Source of the DNA: Plantactinospora endophytica | GTDB taxonomy: Bacteria > Actinomycetota > Actinomycetes > Mycobacteriales > Micromonosporaceae | Reading direction: 5' to 3' | Length of the DNA stretch: 64,000 nt | Assembly (NCBI RefSeq): GCF_016862915.1 | Contig: NZ_BONW01000019.1 | Location: forward strand, 124,001 to 188,000 | Shown: piece by piece, positions 31,386-40,062 of the stretch | Position numbering within the stretch: position 1 is the first letter of the stretch | Layout: the number at the start of each line of letters is the position of its first letter | Translations under genes and position numbers: made by a program | Notes under the pieces: model-generated | Seen by the model: only the letters and a program-made list of their open reading frames with translations | Database searches by the model: none | What the model was told of the DNA's origin: nothing

Positions 31386-32171
31386 ATGCGCTGGCGCAAC
31401 TTCGTGGCGGTGGGCGACAGCTTCACCGAGGGACTCGACGACCCGTACCCGGACGGCAGCTTCCGGGGCTGGGCCGACCTGGTGGCCGCGACGCTGGCCG
31501 CCGAGGCCGGACCCGACTTCGGGTACGCCAACCTGGCCATCCGGGGCCGGCTCTTCGGCAACGTCGTGGCCGAGCAGGTACCGGCCGCCCTCCGGATGCG
31601 TCCCGACCTGGTCAGCTTCGCGGCCGGCGGCAACGACGTACTGCGCCGCAACTTCGACCCGGCCGCCCTGGTCGAACGGTTCGACCAGGTGGTCGCCGAA
31701 CTCCGGGCCAGCGGTGCGGACGTGCTGCTGTTCCGGTTCGCCGACGTGATGTCCCGGCTGCCCGGCCAGCGGCTCGTCGCCCCCCGGGTGGCACTGCTCA
31801 ACCGGGCGGTCGGCGAGACGGCGGAGCGGCACGGGGCGAAGCTGGTCGACCTCTTCGCCGACGACGTCTTTCTCAACCCGGCGCTGTGGAGCCCCGACCG
31901 GTTGCACCTGTCGGCGGCCGGGCACCGTCGGGTCGCCGCCCGGGTGCTGGCCGCCCTCGACGTCGTACCCGACGAGGGGTGGCTGGTGGTGCCGCCCCGG
32001 CCCGCCCCGACGCCCTGGCTGGCGGCCCGGGGCGCGGACCTGCGGTGGGTCGGGCAGCACTTCGCGCCCTGGATCAAGCGCCGGCTCACTGGCCGCTCGT
32101 CCGGCGACACGATCACCGCCAAGCGCCCCGCGCTGGCACCGATGGAGGAGCAGTTTCCGTTTACCGGATGA
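31386..32171 (+). CDS. SGNH/GDSL hydrolase
   Basis: A 261-residue GDSL esterase/lipase-fold enzyme. Block I is VAVGDSFTEG (Ser12), block III AAGGNDVLRR, and block V WSPDRLHLSAAGH with the catalytic Asp and His, so all elements are present. GGGGAGG lies six bases before the ATG at 31386, which decides this start over an upstream GTG. There is no signal peptide, so it is probably cytosolic; the ester substrate is unknown. Confidence 0.92.
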   Translation: MRWRNFVAVGDSFTEGLDDPYPDGSFRGWADLVAATLAAEAGPDFGYANLAIRGRLFGNVVAEQVPAALRMRPDLVSFAAGGNDVLRRNFDPAALVERFDQVVAELRASGADVLLFRFADVMSRLPGQRLVAPRVALLNRAVGETAERHGAKLVDLFADDVFLNPALWSPDRLHLSAAGHRRVAARVLAALDVVPDEGWLVVPPRPAPTPWLAARGADLRWVGQHFAPWIKRRLTGRSSGDTITAKRPALAPMEEQFPFTG

Positions 32172-32412
32172 CCGCCCGCCGCCGGTCGAAACGGCTGCCG
32201 TGATCGGTGATCCGTCCATTAGAGAGTGATAGCGAGGGCTGTCGCGTCTGACGTCCACTAGGGACTGGTTGTGCCCGTATCTTCCCAGGTCGGGCGGCTG
32301 ATTCGGATATGCCCGGCCCGGCAAAATCGCTTAGCACAGTTGTATCAGCGCCGATACGATCATCGTCCCTCCCGCACCTCGGCGGGACGATTCTGTGGAG
32401 GTGAGGAAGGGT
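32172..32412. promoter_or_regulatory. Promoter region of the large secreted protein, AT-richer
   Basis: A 241-base gap with markedly lower GC than its surroundings (ATTAGAGAGTGATAG). It contains the inverted repeat GTATC-AGCGCC-GATAC at 32342-32357 followed by CGATCATCG. I see no riboswitch motif that I can name. Confidence 0.4.
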
Positions 32413-35370
32413 ATGCGTTCGAGGTCCAGCCCGGACGACAGACGAAGAACCCGCAGCCGGCTCGTCGCTGGAACCCTTGCGGTCGTGCTCGGTGCCGGCC
32501 TGGTCGCGGTTACCGGGCAACCGGCCGCGGCGACCGTTGTCCGCTGGGACGAGCGGACCAGTTGGGCGTACACCGATGCCCACCGGCCCAGCAAGATCTA
32601 TGTGGACGGCTCCGACAACGCCCCGGTCGGGTCCTGGCTTGACGAGCGGGGACGCAAGCACACCAGCCGTGCCTACTTCACCTTCGACATCTCCCGCTAT
32701 CGGAATGCCGTCATCGACTCCGCCGTGCTGACCACGGAGGAAGCGTCGGTGGCCGACTGTGCGCAGCGCCCGACCCTCGAGCTGTGGCGAACCGAAGAGA
32801 TCACCGGCCGGTCGAGCTGGAAGAACCCGCCGCGCGAGCTGGCTAAGCTCGACACCTTCGTCCGCCCCGGTCAACTCCCCTGCCCGTGGCCACATATCAA
32901 CTGGGACGTCGCCGACGGGTTGCAGCAGGCCATCGTGGATGGGCGTTCCACGCTGACCTTGGCGCTACGACTGCCCGCCGAGTTGGAGGGCGACCCCGCG
33001 CAGGCCTACCACTATCGCAACGACGTCGGGATGAGCATCACGTTCAACCGTCCGCCCGACCGGCCGACCAACCTTGCCATCAGCTGGCGCGGACCCTGCG
33101 TAACCGCGGAACCGTATCCCTGGTTGCCCCAGGGGCCAGTCCGGCTTTCGGCCGAGGTCACGGATCCGGACGAGGAAGAACAGGGCAACACCGACCGGCT
33201 CGGCGCGACGTTCGCGGTCTGGCCCGTCGATGACCCGACGGCCCGGGTCGAACGGACGAGCAGCACCGGCGACGGTTCGGTGTGGGCGGAGTTTCCGGCC
33301 GATCAGTTCGGGCACGACCGGACGTACGCGTGGGCGGTTCGTGGTTCCGACGGCGCCCTCAACGGCGACTGGAGCCAGACCTGCTATTTCCGGAAGGATC
33401 TTGAGGGGCCGGCCCGAGCCCCGACGGTGGCCTCGACCGACTACCCGAACGACGGCGCATCCCACGACGGCACCGGCATTCCTGGCAACTTCACCCTGGG
33501 CGCGAACGGCGTGCCGGAGGTGCAGGGCTTTTACTACGGGCTGGAGACCGCGACGACCTACGTCGCGGCGGACGCTCCGGGCGGCACCGCCACGATCAGC
33601 GTCACTCCGCAGAACAGCGGCCGGAACCGGCTGCTCGTGCGCAGCGTCGACCAGGCCGGCAACACCTCCGCGGCGACCAGCTACGAGTTCGGGGTCCGCG
33701 ATGTGCGGCCGAGGCTGACGGGATATTTCCGCGAGATCGGCGAACCCACGCCGTTCAGGTTCGAGAGCCGGATGCCCGGGGTGGTGGAGTACCGCTACCA
33801 CCTCGACGGAGATCCGGTGCAGACCGCACCGGCCGGCCCGGACGGCACCGCCGAGGTCCTGATCACCGCATCCTGGGGTGGCCACCGCACGCTGACGGTC
33901 ACCAGCCGGACCACCGGTGGTCTGGAGGCCAGCGCCGAACAGACCTTCTGGCTGGACAGCGCGCCGACCATTGCCAGCGAGGTCTACCCGGAAAACGGGT
34001 TCGGGGGTGGTCAGGGCGTGGCGGGTGCCTTCACGTTCACCCCTCGGATGCCCGACGTGGTGCGGTACCGGTACTACATCAACGGGCAGTCGGGCACCGT
34101 CGACGCCGGGGCCGACGGCACGGCGACACTGACCTGGGCCCCGGACGAGCCGGGATGGTACGAGCTGCGGGTGGCGAGCGTCAGCGCCAACGGCCGCGAG
34201 TCGCAGGAGCGGTCCCACTTCTTCACGGTGCGGGATCTGGTGCCGACCGTCTGGGGCGACCCGTACTGGTCCGGCGACTATCCGAACGGCGGTCCCGGCC
34301 AGCCTGGCCGCTTCGGGTTCAACTCCGAGGCACCCGACGTGACCGCGTACATCTACCGGTTCAACGACGAGCCGGAACAGACGGTTCCGGCCCCCGAGCC
34401 GTACACCCCGGTCATCGTGGAGTACACCCCGGAGTACGGCGGCAGGTACACGCTCACCGCACGCAGTCGGGCCAGTGACGGCACTCTCTCGCCCGAGCGG
34501 GTCTTCACCTTCCTGGTCAACAGTGCACCCCTGGTGCACTCCGGCACCTATCCGAGCGACACGAACAGCGGCCTGCCCGGCGTACCAGGTGCTTTCACCT
34601 TCACCTCGCAGTCGCGCGGAGTCGTCAGCTACTACTACCGGTTCGACGACGAGGCGGAGGGCAGGACGGTGGACGCCGCGGTCGACGGCACCGCCTCGAT
34701 CACCTGGACCCCGAGCCGGCCCGGCTGGAGGAGGTTGACGGTGGTGGGCCGGACTGCGGACGGCACCCCCACCGATGCACGTGAATACTCCTTCTCCGTC
34801 CGGGATCCGAAGCCGAGGATCGAGTCGCTCTTCTACTGGGAGTCCGACCCCCGGGGCGGCATCGGTGAGCCGGGGTTGTTCCGGTTCAGCACCGACATCG
34901 GCGACACGGTCGAATATCACTACCGGCTCAACGGCGGTGCCGAGCAGGTGGTGCCGGTCAGCGACGGCAGCACGGCTGAGGTCTCCATCACCCCGGACCG
35001 GGGTGGCCAGAACGTGCTGTCGATGCGGGCACGGACGGAGAGCGGCGAATGGTCGCCGACCGTCGAGGTCCGCTTCATGGTCAGCACCGCTCCGGCGATC
35101 GCCTCGGAGACCTATCCCGGCAACACCTACAGCGGAGGCCCGGGCGTGCCCGGGGTGTTCGTCTTCACCTCCCGGGTGCCGGAAATCAGTCAGTACGTCT
35201 ACCGGTTCGACGGCGGACCCGAGGTAAGCGTCGACGCTGGTGCCGACGGCGCCGCATCGGTGACGCTGTCCCCGCCGTCCGGCGGCTGGTACATGATTTC
35301 GGTGTATGGCAGGACGGCGGCCGGAACGGTCACGGACGTCGGCTACCACGTATTCGGCGTACTCGACTGA
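32413..35370 (+). CDS. Large secreted protein with DNRLRE-like module and alternating Ig-like repeats
   Basis: A 985-residue exported protein: signal peptide (residues 1-~42, positive RRRTRSR start, hydrophobic LVAGTLAVVLGAGLVAV, AAA cleavage), an N-terminal beta module with SRAYFTFDIS typical of DNRLRE domains (about 60-200), then a fibronectin-like region, then seven ~90-residue Ig-like domains. These alternate in two subtypes: type A begins APxIASExYP...GVPGxFxFTS (residues 336, 517, 705, 893) and type B begins xxPRxxxxxYW (about 431, 610, 800). The repeats carry YRYYINGQ/YYYRFDDE strands and no catalytic residues. It is likely a cell-surface or extracellular stalk or adhesin. GAGGAAGGG precedes ATG 32413. 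A strong hairpin follows the gene. Confidence 0.85.
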   Translation: MRSRSSPDDRRRTRSRLVAGTLAVVLGAGLVAVTGQPAAATVVRWDERTSWAYTDAHRPSKIYVDGSDNAPVGSWLDERGRKHTSRAYFTFDISRYRNAVIDSAVLTTEEASVADCAQRPTLELWRTEEITGRSSWKNPPRELAKLDTFVRPGQLPCPWPHINWDVADGLQQAIVDGRSTLTLALRLPAELEGDPAQAYHYRNDVGMSITFNRPPDRPTNLAISWRGPCVTAEPYPWLPQGPVRLSAEVTDPDEEEQGNTDRLGATFAVWPVDDPTARVERTSSTGDGSVWAEFPADQFGHDRTYAWAVRGSDGALNGDWSQTCYFRKDLEGPARAPTVASTDYPNDGASHDGTGIPGNFTLGANGVPEVQGFYYGLETATTYVAADAPGGTATISVTPQNSGRNRLLVRSVDQAGNTSAATSYEFGVRDVRPRLTGYFREIGEPTPFRFESRMPGVVEYRYHLDGDPVQTAPAGPDGTAEVLITASWGGHRTLTVTSRTTGGLEASAEQTFWLDSAPTIASEVYPENGFGGGQGVAGAFTFTPRMPDVVRYRYYINGQSGTVDAGADGTATLTWAPDEPGWYELRVASVSANGRESQERSHFFTVRDLVPTVWGDPYWSGDYPNGGPGQPGRFGFNSEAPDVTAYIYRFNDEPEQTVPAPEPYTPVIVEYTPEYGGRYTLTARSRASDGTLSPERVFTFLVNSAPLVHSGTYPSDTNSGLPGVPGAFTFTSQSRGVVSYYYRFDDEAEGRTVDAAVDGTASITWTPSRPGWRRLTVVGRTADGTPTDAREYSFSVRDPKPRIESLFYWESDPRGGIGEPGLFRFSTDIGDTVEYHYRLNGGAEQVVPVSDGSTAEVSITPDRGGQNVLSMRARTESGEWSPTVEVRFMVSTAPAIASETYPGNTYSGGPGVPGVFVFTSRVPEISQYVYRFDGGPEVSVDAGADGAASVTLSPPSGGWYMISVYGRTAAGTVTDVGYHVFGVLD

Positions 35371-35380
35371 GCTTCGCGCG

Positions 35381-35412
35381 GTGGCCCGCCACTCGAACGG
35401 GTGACGGGCCAC
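35381..35412. terminator. Bidirectional terminator hairpin
   Basis: GTGGCCCG (35381-35388) and CGGGCCAC (35405-35412) pair perfectly, with CACTCG/CGGGTG extending the stem inside, followed by CGTTTCAG. It lies between two convergent genes and can serve both. Confidence 0.8.
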
Positions 35413-35434
35413 CGTTTCAGCCGGCCCGGAAGCC

Positions 35435-36046
35435 TCAGCCGACCTGGAAGCCGAGGGCCTGGGCGAGCACGATCGTCTGGGTGGCGTCGACGATCGCGCC
35501 GGAACGCTCGACCGTGGTCGGGTCGAGCGTGCTGAGGTCGCTGCCGCGCAGGTCGGTACGGACGAACCTGGCCGCGCGCAGTTGCGCACCGGACAGGTCG
35601 ACGTTGGTCACGATCGCGTCGGTGCAGTTCGCGCCGGTCAGGTCCGCCTCGCGCATCCGTACCCCCTGCACGGTGACGCCACGTAGGTCGGCGCCGGAGA
35701 GACTGACGAACGACCAGTCCCCGCCGAGTACGGTCAGCGGCCGGACCGCCGAGTCGGTGAACGTACTGCCGACCAGCTTGCAGCCGGTGAACTCCGCCTC
35801 GAAGAAGTTGCAGCGGGTGAAGGTGCAGCGCAGGTACGCCGCGTCGACGTGCCGGGAGGCGTTGAACCGGACGTTGCCGAAGACGCAGTTGGTGAAGCTG
35901 ACCCGTTCCAGCGTCGCCTCGGTCAGGTCGACGTCGAAGAACTCGCAGTCGACGTACTCCTGCTCGACGAACTCGTCGCCGTACCAGTCCTCGCGTCGGA
36001 AGGTCCGACCCTCGTGTCGTACGCCTGTCCGGGCCGGCTCGGTCAT
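35435..36046 (-). CDS. Pentapeptide-repeat protein
   Basis: A 203-residue right-handed beta-helix protein made of repeated A(D/N)LxG-type pentapeptides, e.g. [31 protein letters not shown]. Some members of the family (MfpA, Qnr) mimic DNA and protect gyrase; most have no known role. The protein has no signal peptide. It is divergent from the rhodanese gene. Confidence 0.9.
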   Translation of the reverse strand: MTEPARTGVRHEGRTFRREDWYGDEFVEQEYVDCEFFDVDLTEATLERVSFTNCVFGNVRFNASRHVDAAYLRCTFTRCNFFEAEFTGCKLVGSTFTDSAVRPLTVLGGDWSFVSLSGADLRGVTVQGVRMREADLTGANCTDAIVTNVDLSGAQLRAARFVRTDLRGSDLSTLDPTTVERSGAIVDATQTIVLAQALGFQVG

Positions 36047-36109
36047 GTGACGACGCTAACCGAGGAGAGCCGGCCTCCTCCAGCAGGCGCCCGGCGTACG
36101 GTGGGGATC

Positions 36110-37018
36110 ATGCCGATGCCGAGCGATCCCGCACCGAGCCTCCAGGGCTACGCCGACCCGCAGCGTCTGGTCACCACGGAGTGGCTGGCCGAGCACCTGG
36201 GTCAGCAGGGCCTGGTGGTGATCGAGTCGGACGAGGACGTGCTGCTCTACGAGACCGGGCACATCCCGGGCGCGGTCAAGGTCGACTGGCACCTGGAGCT
36301 GAACGACCAGGTGACCCGGGACTACCTCGACGCCGGGTCGTTCGCGAAACTCTGTGCGGCGAAGGGGATCGGCCGGAACGACACGATCGTCTTCTACGGC
36401 GACAACTTCAACTGGTGGGCGGCGTACGCGCTCTGGGTCTTCACCCTCTTCGGCCACCGCGACGTGCGGCTGCTCGACGGCGGCCGGCAGAAGTGGGTCG
36501 CCGAGGGTCGGGAACTCACCCGGGAGAAGACCGAGCGGCCGGCGGCGGACTATCCGACGCCGCAGCGGGACGACGCGCCGATCCGGGCGTACCGGGACCA
36601 GGTGCTGGCGCACATCGCGGCGGCCCGGCCGCTGGTCGACGTCCGCTCCCCGAAGGAGTACACCGGCGAGCTGACGCACATGCCGGAGTACCCGCAGGAG
36701 GGCGCGTTGCGCGGCGGGCACATCCCGGGCGCGTTGAGCAAGCCGTGGAAGTCGGCGGCGAACGACGACGGCACGTTCAAGGGCCCGGACGAGCTGCGGG
36801 CGATCTACGCCGACCAGCTCGGGTTGTCGCCGGACGACGACGTGATCGCGTACTGCCGGATCGGCGAGCGCTCCAGCCACACCTGGTTCGTACTGCGGCA
36901 CCTGCTCGGCTACCCGCGCGTGCGCAACTACGACGGCTCGTGGACCGAGTGGGGCAACCTGGTCCGGGCGCCCGTGGTCAAGGGCGACCAGCCGGGCGGT
37001 CTCGCCCCGCCGTCCTGA
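36110..37018 (+). CDS. Thiosulfate/3-mercaptopyruvate sulfurtransferase (rhodanese)
   Basis: A 302-residue protein with two rhodanese domains, the N-terminal one inactive and the C-terminal one active. The active loop is [11 protein letters not shown] with catalytic Cys249; the CRIGER loop is the pattern of the actinobacterial SseA/thiosulfate sulfurtransferase type. It transfers sulfane sulfur to cyanide or protein acceptors and may supply sulfur for moco or Fe-S cluster assembly, given the SufE in the window. The start ATG 36110 (MPMPSDPAP) was chosen; ATG 36116 is an alternative. Confidence 0.93.
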   Translation: MPMPSDPAPSLQGYADPQRLVTTEWLAEHLGQQGLVVIESDEDVLLYETGHIPGAVKVDWHLELNDQVTRDYLDAGSFAKLCAAKGIGRNDTIVFYGDNFNWWAAYALWVFTLFGHRDVRLLDGGRQKWVAEGRELTREKTERPAADYPTPQRDDAPIRAYRDQVLAHIAAARPLVDVRSPKEYTGELTHMPEYPQEGALRGGHIPGALSKPWKSAANDDGTFKGPDELRAIYADQLGLSPDDDVIAYCRIGERSSHTWFVLRHLLGYPRVRNYDGSWTEWGNLVRAPVVKGDQPGGLAPPS

Positions 37019-37024
37019 GCTGGT

Positions 37025-38425
37025 CTAGCCGGCGGCGACGACCCGACGCAGGGACACCAACCCGGGTACGTCGATACGGTTCCGTACCGTCCCGGTGCCG
37101 GGGTCGACCCGGAGTACGGCGTCGGGCTGGCCGACGTACAGCCGGGTGCGGTCGGGCGGGGCGGCGAGGCCGCGTACCTCGGCCGGGGTGGACCAACGTG
37201 GATCCGTGCCCCCGCCTGCGGTGACCGCCATCCCGACCACCTCGCGTCCGGCCCCGACCAGCAGCATCCCGGCGCCGTCGAAGCTCGCGGCGGCCGGTGC
37301 CGTGGCGTTCGACCCGGCACTGCCGCCCGGCACGTCGAACCGGAAGGTGTTCATCACGGTCAGCCCCTCGGGGTCGATCATGGCCAGTGTGCCGGTGCCG
37401 GTGTCCGCCACGTAAAGCCGGCTGCCGTCCGGGCTCAACGCGATCGTGTGCCCGCTGGCCGGCCGCTCGCCGAACGGCGCCGGCAGGTCGACGCAGAACG
37501 CCCAGCGTTCGGTCAGGTCGAGGGTGTGTACGAAGGCGTGCACGTGCGGGGCGTCGTCGCGGGCCCCGTCCGGATTCGCCGTCGCGGCGATCCGGTCCCG
37601 GGTGTGCACGTGGTCCGGCTGGTGCGTGTAGAGCGTGAACAGCCGGTTGCGGTGCGGGTGGTACACGGCCTGCCGACCCTCGCCGCGCATCTCCTCCTCG
37701 GCACCCGCCGGCACCACCGCCTTGACCCGGGTCAGCAGCGGTTCCACCCGACCGGAGGCGAGGTCGACCACCCGCACCCGGTATCGGTCCGGTGCGGTCG
37801 GCGGCAGGTAGTCGAGGACGAAGAGTGCCTGGTTGGTCGTGTCGAACGCCTCCGGTTCGAGGTTGCCGGGCAACTCCAGCCGGCGACGCTGACCTGCCCC
37901 GTCGGCGACGACGATCGTGGTCCGCTCCCGTGGCCCCGGCCGGTACGGCGTGTGCCCCGGGCCGGCGTCGTCGGCGAGCGCCACCAGGCCACCGTCGGCC
38001 GAGGTGGTCCGGACGGTGAGCGCACCGGTCAGCGTTCCGGCGCTGACCGCCGCGCCGTCCGGCAGTTGGTGACTGGTCACCCGGGTACCCCCGTCCGGGC
38101 GCTCGACCCGGACCAGCCGGCGCCCGTCGCCGCTGATCACCGCCGGGGCGGGCTGGATCAGCATCCGCCCGGACGCCGCCTCGACCACCGCCAGCTTGCC
38201 ATCGGCCAACTCCACCACCAGCGCCTCACCCGCAGCCAGCCTGCGGCGGGCGGCCTCCTGGTCGGCCCGGTCGCCGTCCCTGTCCCCGTTGCTGTCCCCG
38301 TCCCCGGATCGGAACTGGCAGCCGGTGCTGGCCGCGACCGCCCCGATCCCGGCGGTCCCGGCCAGCAGCGCGCCGGTCAGCCGCAACACGTCACGCCTCG
38401 TCGTCATCATGCCCGGTAGAGGCAT
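37025..38425 (-). CDS. Tat-type lipoprotein with beta-propeller
   Basis: A 466-residue protein. The N-terminus MMTTRRDVLRLTGALLAG is a twin-arginine signal ending in the lipobox ASTGC, so it should be exported folded and lipidated. The rest is a YVTN/WD40-like propeller (LSPDGSRLYVADTGTGTLAMID; RTRLYVGQPDAVLRVDPGT). Its role is unknown; such proteins often bind sugars or act in assembly. Translation may start at 38425, 38410 or 38407. It converges on the rhodanese gene with a six-base gap, and upstream lies a pair of CCAAGAWTCTTGG elements. Confidence 0.87.
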   Translation of the reverse strand: MPLPGMMTTRRDVLRLTGALLAGTAGIGAVAASTGCQFRSGDGDSNGDRDGDRADQEAARRRLAAGEALVVELADGKLAVVEAASGRMLIQPAPAVISGDGRRLVRVERPDGGTRVTSHQLPDGAAVSAGTLTGALTVRTTSADGGLVALADDAGPGHTPYRPGPRERTTIVVADGAGQRRRLELPGNLEPEAFDTTNQALFVLDYLPPTAPDRYRVRVVDLASGRVEPLLTRVKAVVPAGAEEEMRGEGRQAVYHPHRNRLFTLYTHQPDHVHTRDRIAATANPDGARDDAPHVHAFVHTLDLTERWAFCVDLPAPFGERPASGHTIALSPDGSRLYVADTGTGTLAMIDPEGLTVMNTFRFDVPGGSAGSNATAPAAASFDGAGMLLVGAGREVVGMAVTAGGGTDPRWSTPAEVRGLAAPPDRTRLYVGQPDAVLRVDPGTGTVRNRIDVPGLVSLRRVVAAG

Positions 38426-38484
38426 GACGCCCGCCGCCGGTTCCACCCCACCGCCCCCTCCACCCCGCCTCGCTGGGGTGGTTT

Positions 38485-38555
38485 CCAAGATTCTTGGTGA
38501 CTTGGGGTTAGCAGCTCGCCTCAACTCTCCAAGAATCTTGGTGGTCCGGGGTTGT
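38485..38555. promoter_or_regulatory. Two near-palindromic CCAAGA-W-TCTTGG elements in direct repeat
   Basis: CCAAGATTCTTGG at 38485-38497 and CCAAGAATCTTGG at 38529-38541 are 44 bases apart. Both continue with a similar 3' flank (TGACTTGGGGTT and TGGTCCGGGGTT), so the full direct repeat spans about 27 bases. They lie upstream of the lipoprotein gene and beyond the small CSCG protein's stop. They look like a dimeric-regulator operator pair or a genus-specific intergenic repeat. Confidence 0.65.
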
Positions 38556-38565
38556 GGGGTGGTTT

Positions 38566-38778
38566 TCAGCTAGCTGTGCGGGGGAGCCAGTCGATGATCC
38601 GGGCGGCGAGTTGGCGGGGGTCGGTGGTGGGCAGGTCGGCCGGTGGCGGCCCGGGCCGGCGCGGTGTCGCGAGGGAACGCGGGCAGCGCCAGCGGCGCCC
38701 GCAGGAACAGAAGATCCAGAGGAAGTACCAGGCGCGGTAATGCCGAATGGGTAGGCGATGGCGTCTGGACATGATCAT
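38566..38778 (-). CDS. Small CxCGxxWxC protein divergent from XRE-DUF397
   Basis: A 70-residue protein with MIMSRRHRLPIRHYRAWYF at its start, then a Trp/Cys centre CSCGRRWRC and a basic/proline-rich tail ending in a short amphipathic helix. The motif C-x-C-G-x-x-W-x-C recurs in the divergent protein at 60845-61318. GGAAGAAAGG directly precedes ATG 38778. Its function is unknown to me; the metal-site-like motif and basic surface suggest nucleic-acid or zinc binding. It faces the XRE-DUF397 pair across a 247-base region with a perfect 13-base inverted repeat. Confidence 0.7.
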   Translation of the reverse strand: MIMSRRHRLPIRHYRAWYFLWIFCSCGRRWRCPRSLATPRRPGPPPADLPTTDPRQLAARIIDWLPRTAS

Positions 38779-38811
38779 CCTTTCTTCCCGTTCTTCCGCT
38801 GGGAATTGGAT

Positions 38812-38847
38812 GCGGGGTCGTTCCGGTACCGGACGGAACGACCCCGC
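38812..38847. promoter_or_regulatory. Perfect 13-bp inverted repeat between divergent genes
   Basis: GCGGGGTCGTTCC (38812-38824) and GGAACGACCCCGC (38835-38847) pair exactly across ten bases containing GGTACC. It lies 34-69 bases upstream of the small CxCG protein and about 180 bases before the XRE gene. It could be an operator or an RNA hairpin in a leader. Confidence 0.7.
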
Positions 38848-38980
38848 TCGGTTTCGCCCGTCCTATTCCGACCCCGAGCGGTCCCGCTGCCTTCCACTCT
38901 GGACGGCTATCCCCTAAATTCGTTAGACGTCGATTACCGTTGCGATTAACCGGCACTTCGGCGATCCGTCCTGGGCTGCA

Positions 38981-39010
38981 TTGAGTAGCACTGAATAGTT
39001 GATCTATTGT
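38981..39010 (+). promoter_or_regulatory. Candidate promoter/operator of the XRE-DUF397 operon
   Basis: TTGAGT (-35) and TATTGT (-10) are separated by 18 bases, and an inverted repeat AATAG-TTGAT-CTATT (38994-39008) overlaps the -10. A GGAGGA ribosome-binding site follows before ATG 39026. Autorepression by the XRE protein is the simplest reading. Confidence 0.5.
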
Positions 39011-39025
39011 TTGAGGAGGACTGAG

Positions 39026-39838
39026 ATGTTGACGGCGCTTCAGCAATCCATGATCGCGTTTATCGCCGATGAGATCCGGCGGGCCCGGGTGGTCGCCAAC
39101 CAGACCCAGGACGCCTTCGGCCGGGTCGCCAACTTCTCCGCGTCGCACGTGAGCGCGGTGGAGAACGGCACTCGCGCGCTGACCCGGGAGTTTGTCCAGG
39201 GCGCCGACCGTGCGTTGGCGACGGGCGGGCTCTTCGAGCGGATGCTGATCAAGCTCAGCCTGGACAGCGAGCCGAGCTGGCTTCGGGAGTGGATCGAGAT
39301 CGAGCGGAAGGCCGAAACCCTCCGCTGGTACGAGTACGCCCTCATCCCGGGCCTCCTACAGACCGAGGCGTACGCCCGAGCGATCTTCACCAGCATGGGT
39401 GTGCTGAGCGCAGAGGAGATCACGACTCGGGTCACCGCCCGGATGGAGCGGCAGGCATTGCTCAGCTCTGAGAAGCCGCCGCAACTGATCGCCGTGCTGG
39501 ACGAAGGGCTGCTGCACCGGCCGGTCGGCGGCCCGACAGTGATGCGCGAGCAGTTGTTGCACCTGGCGAAGGTGGTAGCCGAGATGCCGCACGTCCGGTT
39601 GCAGGTCGTGGCCAACTCGGTCGGCGCCTATGCCGGGCTGGCCGGATCATTCGTCGTCGCCACCCTGCCCGGCGGTGAAAATGCCGCCTTCCTCGACAAC
39701 CATCTGAAGGGGGTGGTGGTGCAGGAGCCGGCGGACGTAGTGTCGATGGGCAAGGCGTGGGAGTCTGTCCACAGTGAGGCGCTGCCGCATCAGCAGTCCT
39801 CCAAGTTGATATTGGAAGTGGCGGAGAGATGGATCTGA
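39026..39838 (+). CDS. XRE-family regulator with DUF5753 (Scr1/WhiJ-like)
   Basis: A 270-residue regulator: N-terminal XRE helix-turn-helix (NQTQDAFGRVANFSASHVSAVENG, about residues 25-60), then the DUF5753 ligand/partner domain (REWIEIERKAETLRWYEY... FLDNHLKG, about 90-265). GAGGAGGA precedes ATG 39026. The stop overlaps the DUF397 gene by ten bases, the usual coupling. Related Streptomyces pairs influence antibiotic production and sporulation and are described as toxin-antitoxin-like. The C-terminus ends in LILEVAERWI. Confidence 0.93.
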   Translation: MLTALQQSMIAFIADEIRRARVVANQTQDAFGRVANFSASHVSAVENGTRALTREFVQGADRALATGGLFERMLIKLSLDSEPSWLREWIEIERKAETLRWYEYALIPGLLQTEAYARAIFTSMGVLSAEEITTRVTARMERQALLSSEKPPQLIAVLDEGLLHRPVGGPTVMREQLLHLAKVVAEMPHVRLQVVANSVGAYAGLAGSFVVATLPGGENAAFLDNHLKGVVVQEPADVVSMGKAWESVHSEALPHQQSSKLILEVAERWI

Positions 39839-40017
39839 CCGGAGCGGTCTGGCGCAAGAGCACCCGCAGCAACGGAGCCAGCGGCAACTGCGTGGAGGTG
39901 GCGGACAACCTGCCGGAGGTCGTCGGGGTGCGGGACAGTAAGGACCCGCACGGGCCCGCGCTCACCTTCGCGCCGCAGGCGTGGCGGTCGTTCGTCCGGG
40001 GCGTCGCCACCCGCTGA
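39829..40017 (+). CDS. DUF397 protein
   Basis: A 62-residue protein with the invariant DUF397 pattern WRKSTRSN...NCVEVAD, VGVRDSKDP and LTFAPQAWRSFV. It overlaps the XRE gene by ten bases and is the standard partner of DUF5753 regulators; its binding is thought to modulate the regulator. Two further DUF397 copies lie at 62338 and 63026. Confidence 0.94.
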   Translation: MDLTGAVWRKSTRSNGASGNCVEVADNLPEVVGVRDSKDPHGPALTFAPQAWRSFVRGVATR

Positions 40018-40062
40018 CCCACCCGTACCGACCATGCCGCCGCCGACGAGCGGCGCGGAGTG

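Noticed and set aside
32965-35589. An 874-codon frame antisense to the Ig-repeat protein
   Set aside because: Composition is Arg/Val/Gly-rich, it mirrors the repeats of the sense gene, and it has no start signal.
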